From assembly GCF_013170825.1 (NCBI RefSeq), contig NZ_CP033365.1:2864001-2928000 (forward strand): DNA of 64,000 nt, in the 5' to 3' direction. This DNA is from Mesorhizobium sp. NZP2298 (GTDB taxonomy: Bacteria; Pseudomonadota; Alphaproteobacteria; Rhizobiales; Rhizobiaceae). The notes under the pieces were generated by a model that was not told where the DNA came from, ran no database searches, and saw only the letters and a program-made list of their open reading frames with translations. How positions within the stretch are numbered: the first letter of the stretch is position 1; each line of letters begins with the position of its first letter. The position numbers and the translations under genes were made by a program. This document shows, in pieces, positions 33,740 to 43,050 of the stretch.

Positions 33740-33765
33740 ATTCCGGCACCTCGGCCGAGGGTGTA

Positions 33766-36099
33766 TCAGGCGCTGATTTCGGCTGCCGTCTCCTCGGTGT
33801 TGGCGTCAGCCCGCTTGACGCGTTCGCTGGCCAGAAGCACGACCGGGCAGGCGACCGCGGCTAGTACCGCTGTCGCTGTGTCGCCGAAGAACAGCTCCTC
33901 GCCCGGCCGTTGGGTGACACCCATCACCACCATGGCGGCCCCTTTGGCCACTTCCCTGGCGATCGATCTGTCGGCCGTGGCCCGGGTGCGGATCGCGGTG
34001 TCGACGGCAACGCCGTAGCGGTCCGCGAGATCGGCGACATCCTTGAGCACGGCTTCCTCCCGGCGGTGCGAAACCGAGCCGGGCCGGTTGCCCTGCCTGG
34101 CTTGCGAGACATAGAGCACCTTGACGCGGGCCCGGTGCGGCCGCGCCAGCGCCAGCGCGAAATCGGCGGCGCGGCGTGCGACCTCGGTGCCATTGACGGG
34201 GACCAGTATCGTCGTTCCGGCGCGCAGTACGGGCATCTTTCCATTGGCTTTGGCGCCGTTCAGCACGAGGCAGAGCGGGCCGTCGAAGCCACTGCTGATG
34301 TCCTTCAGCGCGCCGCTGAAGATACCTTTGTCGCTCAGAGTGTTCTCCAGCCCAACCAGCAGAAGCCCATAGCCCTTGCGAGCTTCCGCCGCGATTGTCT
34401 CGGCGCTGGCTTCAGGCTCGGTGCGGGCTGTCAGATGGACCTTGTCGACAGGCGTGTCCTCGGCCTTGCTGACGGCCCTTGCACTCCTGGCGGCACCTTT
34501 CTTGACTTCCCTGGACGCGCGCTCCGGGCCTTTGTCGCTGACCTGCCGGGCGAGCTTGCCATCCTGGAGATGAAGCAGTGTGGTCGGCATGCCGCTGCCG
34601 CCGCCGACCAGGCCTGCGAGGTAAGCCGTGAACTTGCCGGCCGGGCTGTCGTCGACCAGCAGCAGCAGGCGCTCCAGCCTGGAGACGAAGCCGCGCTCGT
34701 CGAGCAGTTCGCGCTCGACGCGCTGCTTCTCGGCATGGTTGACGGGCAGGCGACCGAGCGCCCAGCGCAACATGGGCGGCATGGCGAGCGTGGTGATGAC
34801 GGCCATGGTGACGATCATTGTGAACAGATTGTGGGACAGGATATTCATCGACAGGCCGATGCTTGCGACGATCACCTCGGTCGAGCCGCGCGCGTTCATG
34901 GCGCTGCCGACGGCGATGGCTTCCTTCAGCGACATGCCGGCCAGCCGGCCGCCGAGGAAGGCGCCGCCGAACTTGCCGACGCTGGCGATCGCCACCAGAG
35001 CAAGCGTCAGCAACGCCAGCGTCGGGTCGGTAAGCACGGTGAGGTCGGCCGAGAGGCCGGCCATGCCGAAGAACACGGGCATGAACAGAGCTGTGATGAC
35101 GCCGCGCAGCTGGCTCTCGATGTGATCGGACAGGATCGGCGATTCCCCGACCAATATGCCGGCGACGAAGGCGCCGAGCACGGTATGGACGCCGATCAGG
35201 TTGGTGATCAGCGCCATCACGCCCATGATAATCAGGATGACCGTGATGACGGCGTATTCGCCACGGAAGGAGTCATTGCTCCAGCGGATCAGCGTGAACA
35301 CCAGACGGCGGCCGATGGTGAAGGAAAACACCATGAACAGCGCCACCTCGGCCACCGTGGTGACGAGCGGCAGTACCTGCAGGCTGCCATTGGCGGCGAT
35401 GCCGAAGGTGACGGCGACGATCAGCCAGCCGATCGTGTCCTCGATAATGGCCGAGGAGATGATGACCTGGCCGAGATTGCGGCGCATGAAGTTCATCTCG
35501 CGCACCACCATGGCGACGATCTTGACCGAGGAGATGGACAGCGCCGTGCCGATGAACAGCCCGGCAACGACGCGCTGCGTCGGGTCCGGCAAGAGCGAGT
35601 CCGGCAGGAACTGCGCCAGCGCGAAACCGAGGGCGAAGGGGACGACGACGCCCGTGATCGAGATCGAGAAGCAGGCGGCGCCCACCCGGCGCACCAGGCG
35701 CAGGTCCGTCTCCATGCCGGTCAGCAATAGAAGGAGAAGGATGCCGAGCTGGGAGACGGCATCGATCATGCTCTTTTGCGCCGGGTCGTTGGAGAAGATC
35801 AGGTGCTGGGCGTCGGGCCATATCCAGCCGAACAGCGATGGCCCGAGCAGGATGCCGCCGATCAACTGCCCCATGATCGCCGGCTGGCCATAGCGCTGGA
35901 AGATTTCGCCCAGGCCCCGGCCGACCAGCAGGAGAAGAACGATCTCGGCGACGAACACGCCTTCGGCCGAGCCGCCCATGCCCGAGGCATGTCCGGCCGG
36001 TTGCGCGGCCAACGCCTGGCTTGCCGGCGCCAGGACGACAAGGGCCGGCAGAAGGGCGGCCACGATGCCGTGTGACCTTGTAGCCGGTTGACGGTTCAT
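33766..36099 (-). CDS. CPA2 cation/proton antiporter with stress-protein-like tail
   Basis: A 777-residue inner-membrane transporter. An N-terminal signal-like segment (GIVAALLPALVVLAPASQAL) precedes a 12- to 13-helix KefB/NhaP2-type exchanger domain (about residues 45-450) with GQPAIMGQLIGGILLGPSLF, TGMETDLRLVRRVG and NARGSTEVIVASIGLS. The cytosolic tail (about 480-760) contains two universal-stress-like regions, the second with TTILVPVNGTEVARRAADFA and GAAMVVMGVTQRPGEELFFG. It should exchange K+ or Na+ for protons, with the tail binding nucleotides or a regulator. A convergent 47-aa gene lies just past its stop, and the DUF2270 gene follows upstream on the same strand. Confidence 0.88.
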   Translation of the reverse strand: MNRQPATRSHGIVAALLPALVVLAPASQALAAQPAGHASGMGGSAEGVFVAEIVLLLLVGRGLGEIFQRYGQPAIMGQLIGGILLGPSLFGWIWPDAQHLIFSNDPAQKSMIDAVSQLGILLLLLLTGMETDLRLVRRVGAACFSISITGVVVPFALGFALAQFLPDSLLPDPTQRVVAGLFIGTALSISSVKIVAMVVREMNFMRRNLGQVIISSAIIEDTIGWLIVAVTFGIAANGSLQVLPLVTTVAEVALFMVFSFTIGRRLVFTLIRWSNDSFRGEYAVITVILIIMGVMALITNLIGVHTVLGAFVAGILVGESPILSDHIESQLRGVITALFMPVFFGMAGLSADLTVLTDPTLALLTLALVAIASVGKFGGAFLGGRLAGMSLKEAIAVGSAMNARGSTEVIVASIGLSMNILSHNLFTMIVTMAVITTLAMPPMLRWALGRLPVNHAEKQRVERELLDERGFVSRLERLLLLVDDSPAGKFTAYLAGLVGGGSGMPTTLLHLQDGKLARQVSDKGPERASREVKKGAARSARAVSKAEDTPVDKVHLTARTEPEASAETIAAEARKGYGLLLVGLENTLSDKGIFSGALKDISSGFDGPLCLVLNGAKANGKMPVLRAGTTILVPVNGTEVARRAADFALALARPHRARVKVLYVSQARQGNRPGSVSHRREEAVLKDVADLADRYGVAVDTAIRTRATADRSIAREVAKGAAMVVMGVTQRPGEELFFGDTATAVLAAVACPVVLLASERVKRADANTEETAAEISA

Positions 36100-36187
36100 G
36101 GGTCCCCCAAGATGCGCTGCGTCGGGCTGACCATCACAACGCGCGACCGGTGTTTGCGTTGCAGCCGCGTGGCCTCAGCCATCGAAC

Positions 36188-36880
36188 TCAGACATGGACA
36201 TCGCCGAAGGAGAGTTCGCCATCGTCGCCCGCCGCGAAAAAGACGATGGCGAGCAATCCCACATAGAACGCGGCCACGATCGCGACGATGGCGACGCCTG
36301 GAATGGCACCAAGGGCGGCGTTGTCGACCGTCTCGCGCAGCGAGCCGACAAAGCCGGTCCTGACGCCGACGGTTTGAAGGCTGGGTGTCGATATTTTCAG
36401 CACCCAGGCCAGCAGCAGGATGAGGAACAGGTAGATGTAATTCCGTCGCAGGCGCCGCGCCAACGCGGCGCGCTGCGACAGCAGGAACTTCGGCGCACGC
36501 AGACCTTCACCGACAATGAGCAGCCAATCCGATGCGAAGTCGGGCTGCGGGGAGAATATCTGCGCGAAATAGTGGCGTTCGAACTGGCGCACGCGTGCCC
36601 GGTAGAAGTCGAAGAACCGGTAACGGCGCGCCTCGATCCACAACAGCAGCAGGATCAGGAGCATGGCAAACAACAGCACGCCATGATGGGCGCTGGCCGT
36701 CGACAGCGACACCGACAGCATGGCCGCCACGACGGTGATCGCCCAGTTCGTCGTCCTGTCCAGACGGTCGCGCCATCCGGCCATGCGCGCGATCTCGGCA
36801 CGGTGGAAATGCGACAGCGTGTTCACGCGCTCCGTCGATGAAAGGGCGAGGCCAGCAGGCTTTGCCGACACGTCGTTCAT
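36188..36880 (-). CDS. DUF2270 integral membrane protein
   Basis: A 230-residue membrane protein matching the DUF2270 pattern: an N-terminal cytosolic part (HFHRAEIARMAGWRDRLDRT), two close helices (NWAITVVAAMLSVSLSTAS and VLLFAMLLILLLLWIEARRY), a cytosolic block FYRARVRQFERHYFAQIF, and two further helices (YIYLFLILLLAWVLKIS and IVAIVAAFYVGLLAIVFFAA). The ATG at 36878-36880 is chosen because GGAGG lies five bases upstream; a longer frame begins at 36895. Function unknown. It is on the same strand as and 88 bases upstream of the antiporter gene, so the two may be expressed together. Confidence 0.82.
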   Translation of the reverse strand: MNDVSAKPAGLALSSTERVNTLSHFHRAEIARMAGWRDRLDRTTNWAITVVAAMLSVSLSTASAHHGVLLFAMLLILLLLWIEARRYRFFDFYRARVRQFERHYFAQIFSPQPDFASDWLLIVGEGLRAPKFLLSQRAALARRLRRNYIYLFLILLLAWVLKISTPSLQTVGVRTGFVGSLRETVDNAALGAIPGVAIVAIVAAFYVGLLAIVFFAAGDDGELSFGDVHV

Positions 36881-37179
36881 GGCATCCTCCGGCAAGGACT
36901 AGAACAGTTTGCCGGCAATATCGTTCCCGGTTTCCGCGGGCAGCGCGCCGATCGCCATCGGCGCGACAAGGAAGCGACTCGGTCCCGGCGACAGCGCCTT
37001 GACGGCAATCGCGAGCCGGCGGACGCCCCCCGATGTCCTGAATTGCCCGCATCTGTCCCTAACTGCCGGTATCGACGATCGGCGCATGCCTCTAGCGTTT
37101 CGGAGGGCCACCGGCCGGTGCGCCCGAGGGGATGTGCGCGGGCCGGAGGCCGGTCCGCAGGCGATGGGGCAGGGGCGGA
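36881..37179. other. control region before the autotransporter gene
   Basis: About 300 bases between divergent genes. It must hold promoters for the DUF2270/antiporter unit and for the autotransporter. I see no clear gene, hairpin or operator. Confidence 0.3.
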
Positions 37180-40100
37180 ATGGACATTCAACTGATGGCA
37201 GGCCGGCGACCGATGGCAGGCCGGCGTGCCTCGCTTGCGCTGGGGCTGGCGGCGCTCCTGTTGTCCAGTTCGTCCCTGGCGCTAGGGGCGTCGCTGACCT
37301 GGAACGGATCAAGCTCGGGCAACTGGTTCACATCAGGCAACTGGACGCCGTCTTCGCTGCCGACCGCAAGCGACCAGCTCACCATCAACAGTGCCGGCGT
37401 CAACACGGCAACCATCAGCTCTGCCGGGGCGGCGGCGCAGACAATCAATATCGGCAGCTCGGCCGGTTCGAACGGCGCGCTTGTCGTCACCGGCGCCGGC
37501 ACGCTGTCGGTGGCGAGCAACTATCTCATCGTCGGCGATTTCGGCGCCGGTACGCTAACCGTTTCGGCCGGCGGCAAGATCACCAGCGCGGGCGGTGTCG
37601 TCGCCAACAATCCGTCATCTTCCGGCACGGCCACCATCACCGGTACCGGATCGCAGTGGACGAACAGTTTCCTGTCGATCTCGGCCGACGCCGGCGCGGT
37701 GGGGCGCATGAGGGTCGAGGCCGGGGGCAAGCTGTCGTCCAGCGGCAATGTCATGGTCGGCGAAAGTTCCGCGCTTGCCGATGGCCAGCTGATCGTCACC
37801 GGCAGCGGCTCCGATTTCACAATGACCGGATCGATAGCCGCCCAGTTCGTCATCGGCGCGACCGGCAAGGGCGATTTCCAATTGCTCGACAGTGCCACGG
37901 CGACGACCATCCGCACCTATGTCGGCGGCAATGTCGGCACCAGCGGGGTCGGCACCGCCACGGTTTCGGGCGGCGCATCGTGGTCGACCGGCAATCTGTT
38001 TGTCGGATTCCAGGGCAAGGGCGACCTGACCGTCTCGGGCGGCGGCAAGCTCACAACCACCTACACGGTCGGGGCCAGCACGGCGGCCAACATCGTCAAC
38101 GGCAAGGTGACGGTGACCGGCGCCGGATCACAATGGAAGATCACGGGCGCCTACAGCAATGTGCCGCTGGCGATGGGCTCCATCAGCCAGACATCGGAAC
38201 TCAATGTGCTGGCCGGTGGCACGGTGCTGATCGATTCCACCGCCAGCGGCTTCCTCAACGGCGACGCCAGGATCGCCAACGCCATCAACTCCAAGGCGGC
38301 GATCACCGTCGACGGCGGGGGCTCGAGCTTCACCACGCCCTATCGCCTCTATCTTGGCAACGCCACCAACTCGACCGCCACCGTGGCCGTTTCGGGCGGC
38401 GGCAAGCTCAGCACCGGCTACACCAACATCGCCAGTGCCAGCGACGCCACGGCAACAACGTCGGACATGGTGACGGTGACCGGCTCGGGGTCGCTGTGGA
38501 CAATCAATGACACGCTTGGCTCAGGTCCCAGCGATCTGCAGGGACTTACCGTCGGGGGCGCCGGCAAGGGCGTGCTGACCATCGCCGACGGCGGTGTCGT
38601 CAGGGTCAATGGCGGCACCGGTACGGTCGGCATCGGCGCGCTGGCTGGCTCCTCGGGCACGCTCAACATCGGCGCCGCCGCCGGCAGCCCGGCGGCAGCG
38701 CCCGGCACGCTCGAAGCGGCGCAGGTGATGTTCTCGGGCTCCGCCACCGGGCCGATGGCGATCAATTTCAACCACACCTCCAGCAACTATGTCTTCGCGC
38801 CGAACATTGCCGGCTTCGGTCCGTTGGCCGGCCCCGCCGCTGTCAACATCCTTGCCGGAACCACCATCTTCACCAGCGAAAACGCTTATTCAGCGGTCAC
38901 CAACATCAGCCCCGGCGCTGTCCTGCAGCTCGGCAATGGCGGCACGACCGGCAGCATCCGCGATGGTGTCGTCAACAATGACGGCACGCTGATCATCGAC
39001 CGTTCGGCCGATATCTTCCCCCGCTATGCCGGCGTCATTTCCGGTTCAGGTTCGCTGATCAAGAACGGCACGGGGCTCGTCACGCTGATAGGCGCCAACA
39101 GCTATAGCGGCGGCACCACCATCAATTCAGGCGAGCTGCGTATCGGCAACTTCGACAACGACGGCGCGCTCACCGGCGACTATGTCAACCATGCCAAGCT
39201 GTCGGTGTTCTTCAACGGCACGCCGTCCTATTCCGGCGTCATCTCGGGCGAGGGCAGTTTCCAGAAAACCGGCAACGGCACGCTGACTTTGAACGGCGCG
39301 CAGACCTATACCGGCGGCACGCTGGTGTCGTTCGGCAGCCTGATCCTCGGCGGCGACAACCGGCTGGCATCGGCCGGCGCGCTTACCGTCAATAGCGGCA
39401 TCTTCGACCTCAGCAATTTCAGCCAGACGGTTGGCGACCTTTCCGGCTATGGGCGGATTTTCGTTGGTGCCGGCAGCCTGACCGCCGGCGGCGCGGCCGA
39501 CACCTCCTTCATCGGCCTCATCACCGGCAGCGGTACCTTCACGAAGGAAGGCACCGGCACGTTGACGATGGTCCCCAGCACCACCTTTTCCGGCACATTC
39601 ACGGGCACGACCAACGTCAATGCGGGAACGCTCAAGGTCAACGGCTCGATGGCGTCGAGCACTTTTCAGGTCAATTCCGGCGGCCGGCTCGGCGGTACCG
39701 GATCGCTGGGCGCCACGACGGTCGCCAATGGCGGCACGCTGCTGGGCGTTGCCGGCCAGACGCTCACCATGGCCTCGCTGACGCTGAACGACACCTCCAG
39801 CCTCAGCGTCTCGCTGGGGGCGGCGAACTCCATGCCCCTGTTCGACGTCACCGGCGCGCTGACGCTGGATGGCAAGCTGTCGGTGAGCGACGCCGGCGGC
39901 TTCGGCAACGGCACCTACCGCATCGCCAATTATGGCGGCACCTTCACCAACAATGGCCTGGTGATCGGCAGCGTGCCGCCGGGCTTCAACCCCGGCGACT
40001 GGTCGATCCAGAGCGGCAGCGGCGCGGTCAACCTTCTGGTGGCGAGCGGCGCCGGCGAACAATATTGGGACGGCGCCAACATGACGCCCGGCGTTGTCGC

Positions 40101-42603
40101 CAACGGGCGTGGCGGCAACGGCGCCTGGGATTCCTCCAGCACCAACTGGACGAATGCGGCCGGCGACATCAACGCCGCCTGGGCAAGCCAGAAGGCGGTG
40201 TTCGCCGGGACGCCGGGCACGGTGACGGTGGTCGGTGCGCAGACCTTCACCGGCCTGCGCTTCGTCTCGCATCCGACAGACTGGACCTACACGCTCGCAG
40301 CCGGTGCGGGCGGCGCGCTGGTCACCAATTCGGCGGCCACCGAAATCATCGTCGCCGCCGATCCGGGCGCCAGCGTCAACAACGCCATCGTCAATGTCGG
40401 CATCTCCGGCACGGGCAGCATCGTCAAGCTCGGCGACGGCTCACTCACGCTGGGCGTGGCCAATGCCTATCAGGGTGGCTCGACCATCAAGGAGGGCGAA
40501 CTCGTTGCGGCGGCCAATGGCGCGCTCGGCACCGGCGGCGTTTCGGTGACCGGCGCGCCGGCGGCAACATTGAAGCCTGTTCTGCGCTTTGCCGGCCCGG
40601 TCAGCGCTGGTGGCCTGTCGATCTCGACGCAGAACGGTTCCGTCGTGTTCGACAACCAGTCGAGCGCCGGCACAGCAACGATCACCAACCAGGGCGACGG
40701 CAAGACGGTGTTCCTGGCCGGCAGCAGCGGCGGTTCGGCCGTCATCACCAACCAGGGCGGCGGCAGCACGGCGTTCCGCGGCGACAATGCGTCCAATGCG
40801 GCCAGGATCGTCAACCAGGCCGGCGGCAAGGTCGACATATCGAGCTTCGACGCGGCGGGCGTGTGCAACTGCGTTTCGCTGGGTTCGGTGTCCGGTGGCG
40901 GCGACATCCTGCTCGGTGCGCACACGGTCAAAGTTGGCGCGCTCAATCTCGACGAGACGATTTCGGGCGTCATTTCCGATGGCGGCGCGCTGGCCAAGGG
41001 CAGTTTTGCCAAGGACGGTACCGGCAAGCTCATCCTATCCGGCGCCAACACCTATCTCGGCACGACGACGGTCAATGCCGGCATCCTGCAGGTCGACGGT
41101 TCGGTGGGCTCGGCCGATCTTGCGGTGGCGAGCGGAGCCACACTTGGCGGCAATGGTTCGATCGGAGGAGTGGCCAGCGGCACGGTGACCATCCAGGCCG
41201 GCGGCCATCATGCGCCCGGCGCCTCGATCGGCACGCAGACCATCAACGGAGATTACAGGCTCGCCGGCACGCTCGACATCGAGGTCGACACGGCCAGTGC
41301 CGACAAGGTCGTGGTGACGGGCACTGTCGACCTGACCGGCGGCACGCTTGCGTTGCATGAGCTGACCGGCACCGGCTGGCAGCCGAGCCAGACCTACACC
41401 ATCATCGACAACCGGGGCGCCGGCGCGGTGACCGGACAGTTCGCCGCGATCAGCCATGTCTACGCCTTCCTGACGCCCGACGTGATCTACACCGGCGACG
41501 ACGGCAACAATGTCGTGCTGACCCTTACCCGCAACGCGGTCGACTTTTCGTCCGTGGCCGAAACGCCGAACCAGAGCGCGGCGGCCGGCGGCATCGAGGC
41601 GCTCGGCGCCGGCAATCCGGTCTACAATGCCGTCGCCCCGCTTTCGGCCGACGGCGCACGCTTTGCCTTCGACCAGCTGTCGGGCGAGATGCATGCGGCC
41701 GTGCCCGGCCTGCTGCTCGACGAAAGCCGGCTGCTGCGCGACGCCGCACTTGCGCGGACGGGGGCTGCAATCGCCAATCCCGGCGTGCGGGGTTTCTGGA
41801 TGCAGGGCGTCGGCCTCGCGCGCTCGCTCGACAGCGACGGCAATGCCGCCGATGTCGACGCCAGCACCGGCGCCTTCTTTGCCGGTGTCGATGCTACAGT
41901 GGCGGACGGCTGGACGCTCGGCTTCCTCGGCGGCATCAGCGTCACCTTGCTCGACGTCGACGACCGTGCCTCCTCGGCCGGAATCACCAGCGTGCATCTG
42001 GCCGCCTATGGCGGCGGCACGGTCGACAGCGTGCAGTTGAAGTTCGGCGCCGGCTACAGCCATCACGACATCGATACCACGCGCGATCCGGCCTTCCCCG
42101 GCTTCAGCGACCAGCTGAAGGCCAGCTACGGCGCCAGCACCGTGCAGGTGTTCGGCGAGGCATCGCGCGCTTTCGATGTCGGCGCGATGAAGGTCGAGCC
42201 TTTCGCGGGGCTGGCCTATGTCCATCTGTCGACCAACGGCTTTGGCGAGGAGGGCGGCGCGGCGGCCCTTGCCTCCGAGGGCATCGACAACGACGCCACC
42301 TTCACCACGCTTGGCGCGCGGCTGTCGCGGAAGTTCACGGTCGACGGCTCGGCGGTCGAAGCGCGTGCCTCGCTCGGCTGGCGGCATGCCTTCGCCGATC
42401 TGCCGGCGGCGCGGTTGTCCTTCGCCGGCGGGGACGCCTTCCCGGTGACCGGGGTGCCGATCGCGAGGGACGCGTTGGCGCTGCAGGCCGGCATCGACGT
42501 CGCCATCGGCCAAGCGAGCCGGCTCGGCTTCACCTATGACGGCCAGTTCGCCTCCGGGGCCATGGAGAACGCCTTCAAGGCAAGTTTCTCGACGCGGTTC
42601 TGA
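37180..42603 (+). CDS. giant autotransporter adhesin-like protein (type Va)
   Basis: A protein of about 1807 residues. An N-terminal signal region (ASLALGLAALLLSSSSLALG) leads to a long repetitive passenger. The first part (about 40-550) has repeats of the type VTGSGSQW...L.VGGAGKG, the T5SS/PEP-CTERM-associated repeat pattern. The second part has at least five autotransporter-associated beta-strand repeats such as SLIKNGTGLVTLIGANSYSG and SFAKDGTGKLILSGANTYLG, which form beta-helix rungs. The C-terminal 280 residues are the outer-membrane beta-barrel, starting around GVRGFWMQGVGLARSL and ending in phenylalanine (KASFSTRF), the usual assembly signal. It should be displayed on the cell surface, as an adhesin or for aggregation. 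Composition is rich in Gly, Ser, Thr and Ala with just one CNC cysteine pair. Confidence 0.92.
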   Translation: MDIQLMAGRRPMAGRRASLALGLAALLLSSSSLALGASLTWNGSSSGNWFTSGNWTPSSLPTASDQLTINSAGVNTATISSAGAAAQTINIGSSAGSNGALVVTGAGTLSVASNYLIVGDFGAGTLTVSAGGKITSAGGVVANNPSSSGTATITGTGSQWTNSFLSISADAGAVGRMRVEAGGKLSSSGNVMVGESSALADGQLIVTGSGSDFTMTGSIAAQFVIGATGKGDFQLLDSATATTIRTYVGGNVGTSGVGTATVSGGASWSTGNLFVGFQGKGDLTVSGGGKLTTTYTVGASTAANIVNGKVTVTGAGSQWKITGAYSNVPLAMGSISQTSELNVLAGGTVLIDSTASGFLNGDARIANAINSKAAITVDGGGSSFTTPYRLYLGNATNSTATVAVSGGGKLSTGYTNIASASDATATTSDMVTVTGSGSLWTINDTLGSGPSDLQGLTVGGAGKGVLTIADGGVVRVNGGTGTVGIGALAGSSGTLNIGAAAGSPAAAPGTLEAAQVMFSGSATGPMAINFNHTSSNYVFAPNIAGFGPLAGPAAVNILAGTTIFTSENAYSAVTNISPGAVLQLGNGGTTGSIRDGVVNNDGTLIIDRSADIFPRYAGVISGSGSLIKNGTGLVTLIGANSYSGGTTINSGELRIGNFDNDGALTGDYVNHAKLSVFFNGTPSYSGVISGEGSFQKTGNGTLTLNGAQTYTGGTLVSFGSLILGGDNRLASAGALTVNSGIFDLSNFSQTVGDLSGYGRIFVGAGSLTAGGAADTSFIGLITGSGTFTKEGTGTLTMVPSTTFSGTFTGTTNVNAGTLKVNGSMASSTFQVNSGGRLGGTGSLGATTVANGGTLLGVAGQTLTMASLTLNDTSSLSVSLGAANSMPLFDVTGALTLDGKLSVSDAGGFGNGTYRIANYGGTFTNNGLVIGSVPPGFNPGDWSIQSGSGAVNLLVASGAGEQYWDGANMTPGVVANGRGGNGAWDSSSTNWTNAAGDINAAWASQKAVFAGTPGTVTVVGAQTFTGLRFVSHPTDWTYTLAAGAGGALVTNSAATEIIVAADPGASVNNAIVNVGISGTGSIVKLGDGSLTLGVANAYQGGSTIKEGELVAAANGALGTGGVSVTGAPAATLKPVLRFAGPVSAGGLSISTQNGSVVFDNQSSAGTATITNQGDGKTVFLAGSSGGSAVITNQGGGSTAFRGDNASNAARIVNQAGGKVDISSFDAAGVCNCVSLGSVSGGGDILLGAHTVKVGALNLDETISGVISDGGALAKGSFAKDGTGKLILSGANTYLGTTTVNAGILQVDGSVGSADLAVASGATLGGNGSIGGVASGTVTIQAGGHHAPGASIGTQTINGDYRLAGTLDIEVDTASADKVVVTGTVDLTGGTLALHELTGTGWQPSQTYTIIDNRGAGAVTGQFAAISHVYAFLTPDVIYTGDDGNNVVLTLTRNAVDFSSVAETPNQSAAAGGIEALGAGNPVYNAVAPLSADGARFAFDQLSGEMHAAVPGLLLDESRLLRDAALARTGAAIANPGVRGFWMQGVGLARSLDSDGNAADVDASTGAFFAGVDATVADGWTLGFLGGISVTLLDVDDRASSAGITSVHLAAYGGGTVDSVQLKFGAGYSHHDIDTTRDPAFPGFSDQLKASYGASTVQVFGEASRAFDVGAMKVEPFAGLAYVHLSTNGFGEEGGAAALASEGIDNDATFTTLGARLSRKFTVDGSAVEARASLGWRHAFADLPAARLSFAGGDAFPVTGVPIARDALALQAGIDVAIGQASRLGFTYDGQFASGAMENAFKASFSTRF

Positions 42604-43050
42604 AGACGGAAAGATATTCGCCTGCGGTGGCGAGGGGCGCCGTTTGCTTGGGGGGAAACCCGGCAATTCGTGCCGAAAGGCCGTCCAGAAAGATCCCGTC
42701 AGGTTCTATTCCAGTGGTTTTTCCGCTCAAGGAAGTCAAAGCGGCGATTTTACTGCCTCAACTTGCACGCCGGCCCTGGTTGTTGGATAGTGACGCCAAC
42801 GAACTGGGGGTTCGAGTGAAAATCCGGCGGACCGTCAGGAGGCTTCTGGCCCTGGCTGCCTCATTCCCAGATCCGGCGCTCAGGCGCAGCATGTCCATTG
42901 CCCTTCGCAGGACAGGATAAAGGGCGAGCCGTGTGCATCCGTATTGCGCCGGCCGGGTACCGGCGGCGCGGCGGATTGACAGCCTGAAGCCGGCAGCGCC
43001 GGCAATCGAACAGGAGTGGCAAAGCAGTGTAGGTCTTGGAGGGGCAGGAG
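42604..43050. other. intergenic region after the autotransporter
   Basis: About 450 bases with no convincing gene. A plus-strand frame ending at 42920 with a basic tail (VKIRRTVRRLLALAASFP) is open for about 97 codons but has no ribosome-binding site at a sensible start. The DUF2235 gene's promoter should be here. Confidence 0.3.

Noticed and set aside
33910..35730. 606-codon plus-strand frame over the antiporter gene
   Set aside because: His/Asp/Gln-rich antisense shadow of the CPA2 gene, which has clear membrane and stress-domain motifs on the minus strand.
41035..42666. 543-codon open frame antisense to the autotransporter barrel
   Set aside because: Shadow of the strongly coding plus-strand autotransporter; no ribosome-binding site and low-complexity composition.
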